DNA of 59,609 nt from an uncultured candidate division WWE3 bacterium. GTDB taxonomy: Bacteria; Patescibacteriota; WWE3; UBA101185; UBA10185. The number at the start of each line of letters is the position of its first letter. The first letter of the stretch is position 1. The notes under the pieces were generated by a model. It did not search any database. It saw only the letters and a program-made list of their open reading frames with translations, and had not been told where the DNA came from. The position numbers were made by a program, and so were the translations under genes. The stretch is taken from assembly GCA_938004185.1 (NCBI GenBank), contig CALKWN010000067.1, positions 1 to 59,609 of the forward strand, given 5' to 3'. Positions 59,256-59,609 of the stretch are shown here, one piece after another.

Positions 59256-59375
59256 TTACTCCCACGGGGTGAGGTCGATGAGTGAGGCGACCGCATATAC
59301 CGCCAGCAAGGCGGCAATGTAACCAAGGTCGCTCATGTATTGAGCTACTTGATAGGTGTACAGGTTGGGCTTCAT
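59256..59375 (-). CDS. Small membrane protein, 39 aa
   Basis: ATG 59375 follows GGAG. The product MKPNLYTYQVAQYMSD then GYIAALLAVYAVASLIDL has one membrane span (residues about 18-35). It lies 19 bases after the stop of the junction-spanning gene and so is probably co-transcribed. The function is unknown. Confidence 0.65.
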   Translation of the reverse strand: MKPNLYTYQVAQYMSDLGYIAALLAVYAVASLIDLTPWE

Positions 59376-59394
59376 GATCTTTACTCCACGGGCG

Positions 59395-59561
59395 TTACTG
59401 GTTTAGTTTCGGTAAGAACACGCCGATCTTTCCCAGCTCGCGTTCGAATACGGCGCGGGCCTTCGGGTGGTCTTTCGTGATGTGGTGGATGACAGCCAGG
59501 ATTTGATTGGCCAGGGTTGGCGTTTGGTTAGTTTGGGTGGGGCCAGTTGCGGGGCTATGAC
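59395..59561 (-). CDS. Junction-spanning early protein, C-terminal part
   Basis: The 3' part of the gene that starts at 392. The reading frame passes through the 55-base overlap (1-55 equals 59507-59561) without interruption: ...PTLANQILAVIHHITK..., ending FLPKLNQ and TAA. The complete protein is 167 residues. This in-frame continuation is the main evidence that the phage map is circular and that no base is missing at the join. Confidence 0.8.
59507..59561. repeat. Terminal direct repeat, right copy
   Basis: Identical to 1-55; see the left copy. Confidence 0.85.
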
Positions 59562-59609
59562 AGATCGGAAGAGCGTCGTGTAGGGAAAGAGTGTAGATCT
59601 CGGTGGTCG
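59562..59609. other. Illumina adapter sequence (assembly artefact)
   Basis: These 48 bases, starting AGATCGGAAGAGCGTCGTGT, match the reverse complement of the TruSeq universal adapter. They are not phage DNA and should be removed. They join the contig after TATGAC of the motif at 59556-59561, the duplicate of copy 1. Confidence 0.97.

Overview
The window is essentially one complete genome of a virulent-looking, podovirus-type tailed phage of a Gram-negative bacterium. Terminase, portal, scaffold and capsid genes are present. I see no tape measure, sheath, integrase or phage RNA polymerase, so transcription probably relies on host RNA polymerase. The host cannot be named from the sequence.

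The map is circular. Bases 1-55 recur at 59507-59561, and one minus-strand gene (start 392, stop 59395) reads in frame across that junction, giving a unit of about 59,506 bp. The last 48 bases (59562-59609) are Illumina adapter, not phage DNA.

Layout: a regulatory and possible origin region at about 400-970 (12 TTGTCACA-type repeats); two small minus-strand genes (999-1854); a divergent intergenic region (1855-2449). Then a rightward structural arm, 2450-35062: small terminase candidate, GIY-YIG endonuclease, large terminase, portal, scaffold, capsid, lysis cassette, a long series of fibre/appendage genes (11.7-25 kb), a head-tail adaptor, and two internal-virion-type proteins. The second of these is a 2565-residue polyvalent protein with HTH, metallopeptidase-like and ADP-ribosyltransferase-like segments. 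Terminators and a possible small RNA separate this arm from a leftward arm (59.4 to 35.3 kb). The leftward arm carries small early genes, a zinc peptidase, dUTPase, dCMP deaminase, a polymerase-beta-type nucleotidyltransferase, family B DNA polymerase, RecB/Cas4-type nuclease, VRR-NUC nuclease, SNF2 helicase, an ssDNA-binding candidate and a primase-helicase.

Two genome-wide signals stand out. First, a palindrome, CTTAC-NN-GTAAG, lies just upstream of most transcription units on both strands, often within a sigma70-type promoter, and suggests a phage-wide regulon. Second, the motif TATGACTGSTG occurs seven times on the + strand, six times in the leftward arm and once at the junction, in more than one reading frame. 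The adapter joins the contig exactly inside one copy. This is what site-specific nicks or a preferred physical end would produce. Two small genes also appear to be overprinted within linker regions of the 2565-residue ORF.
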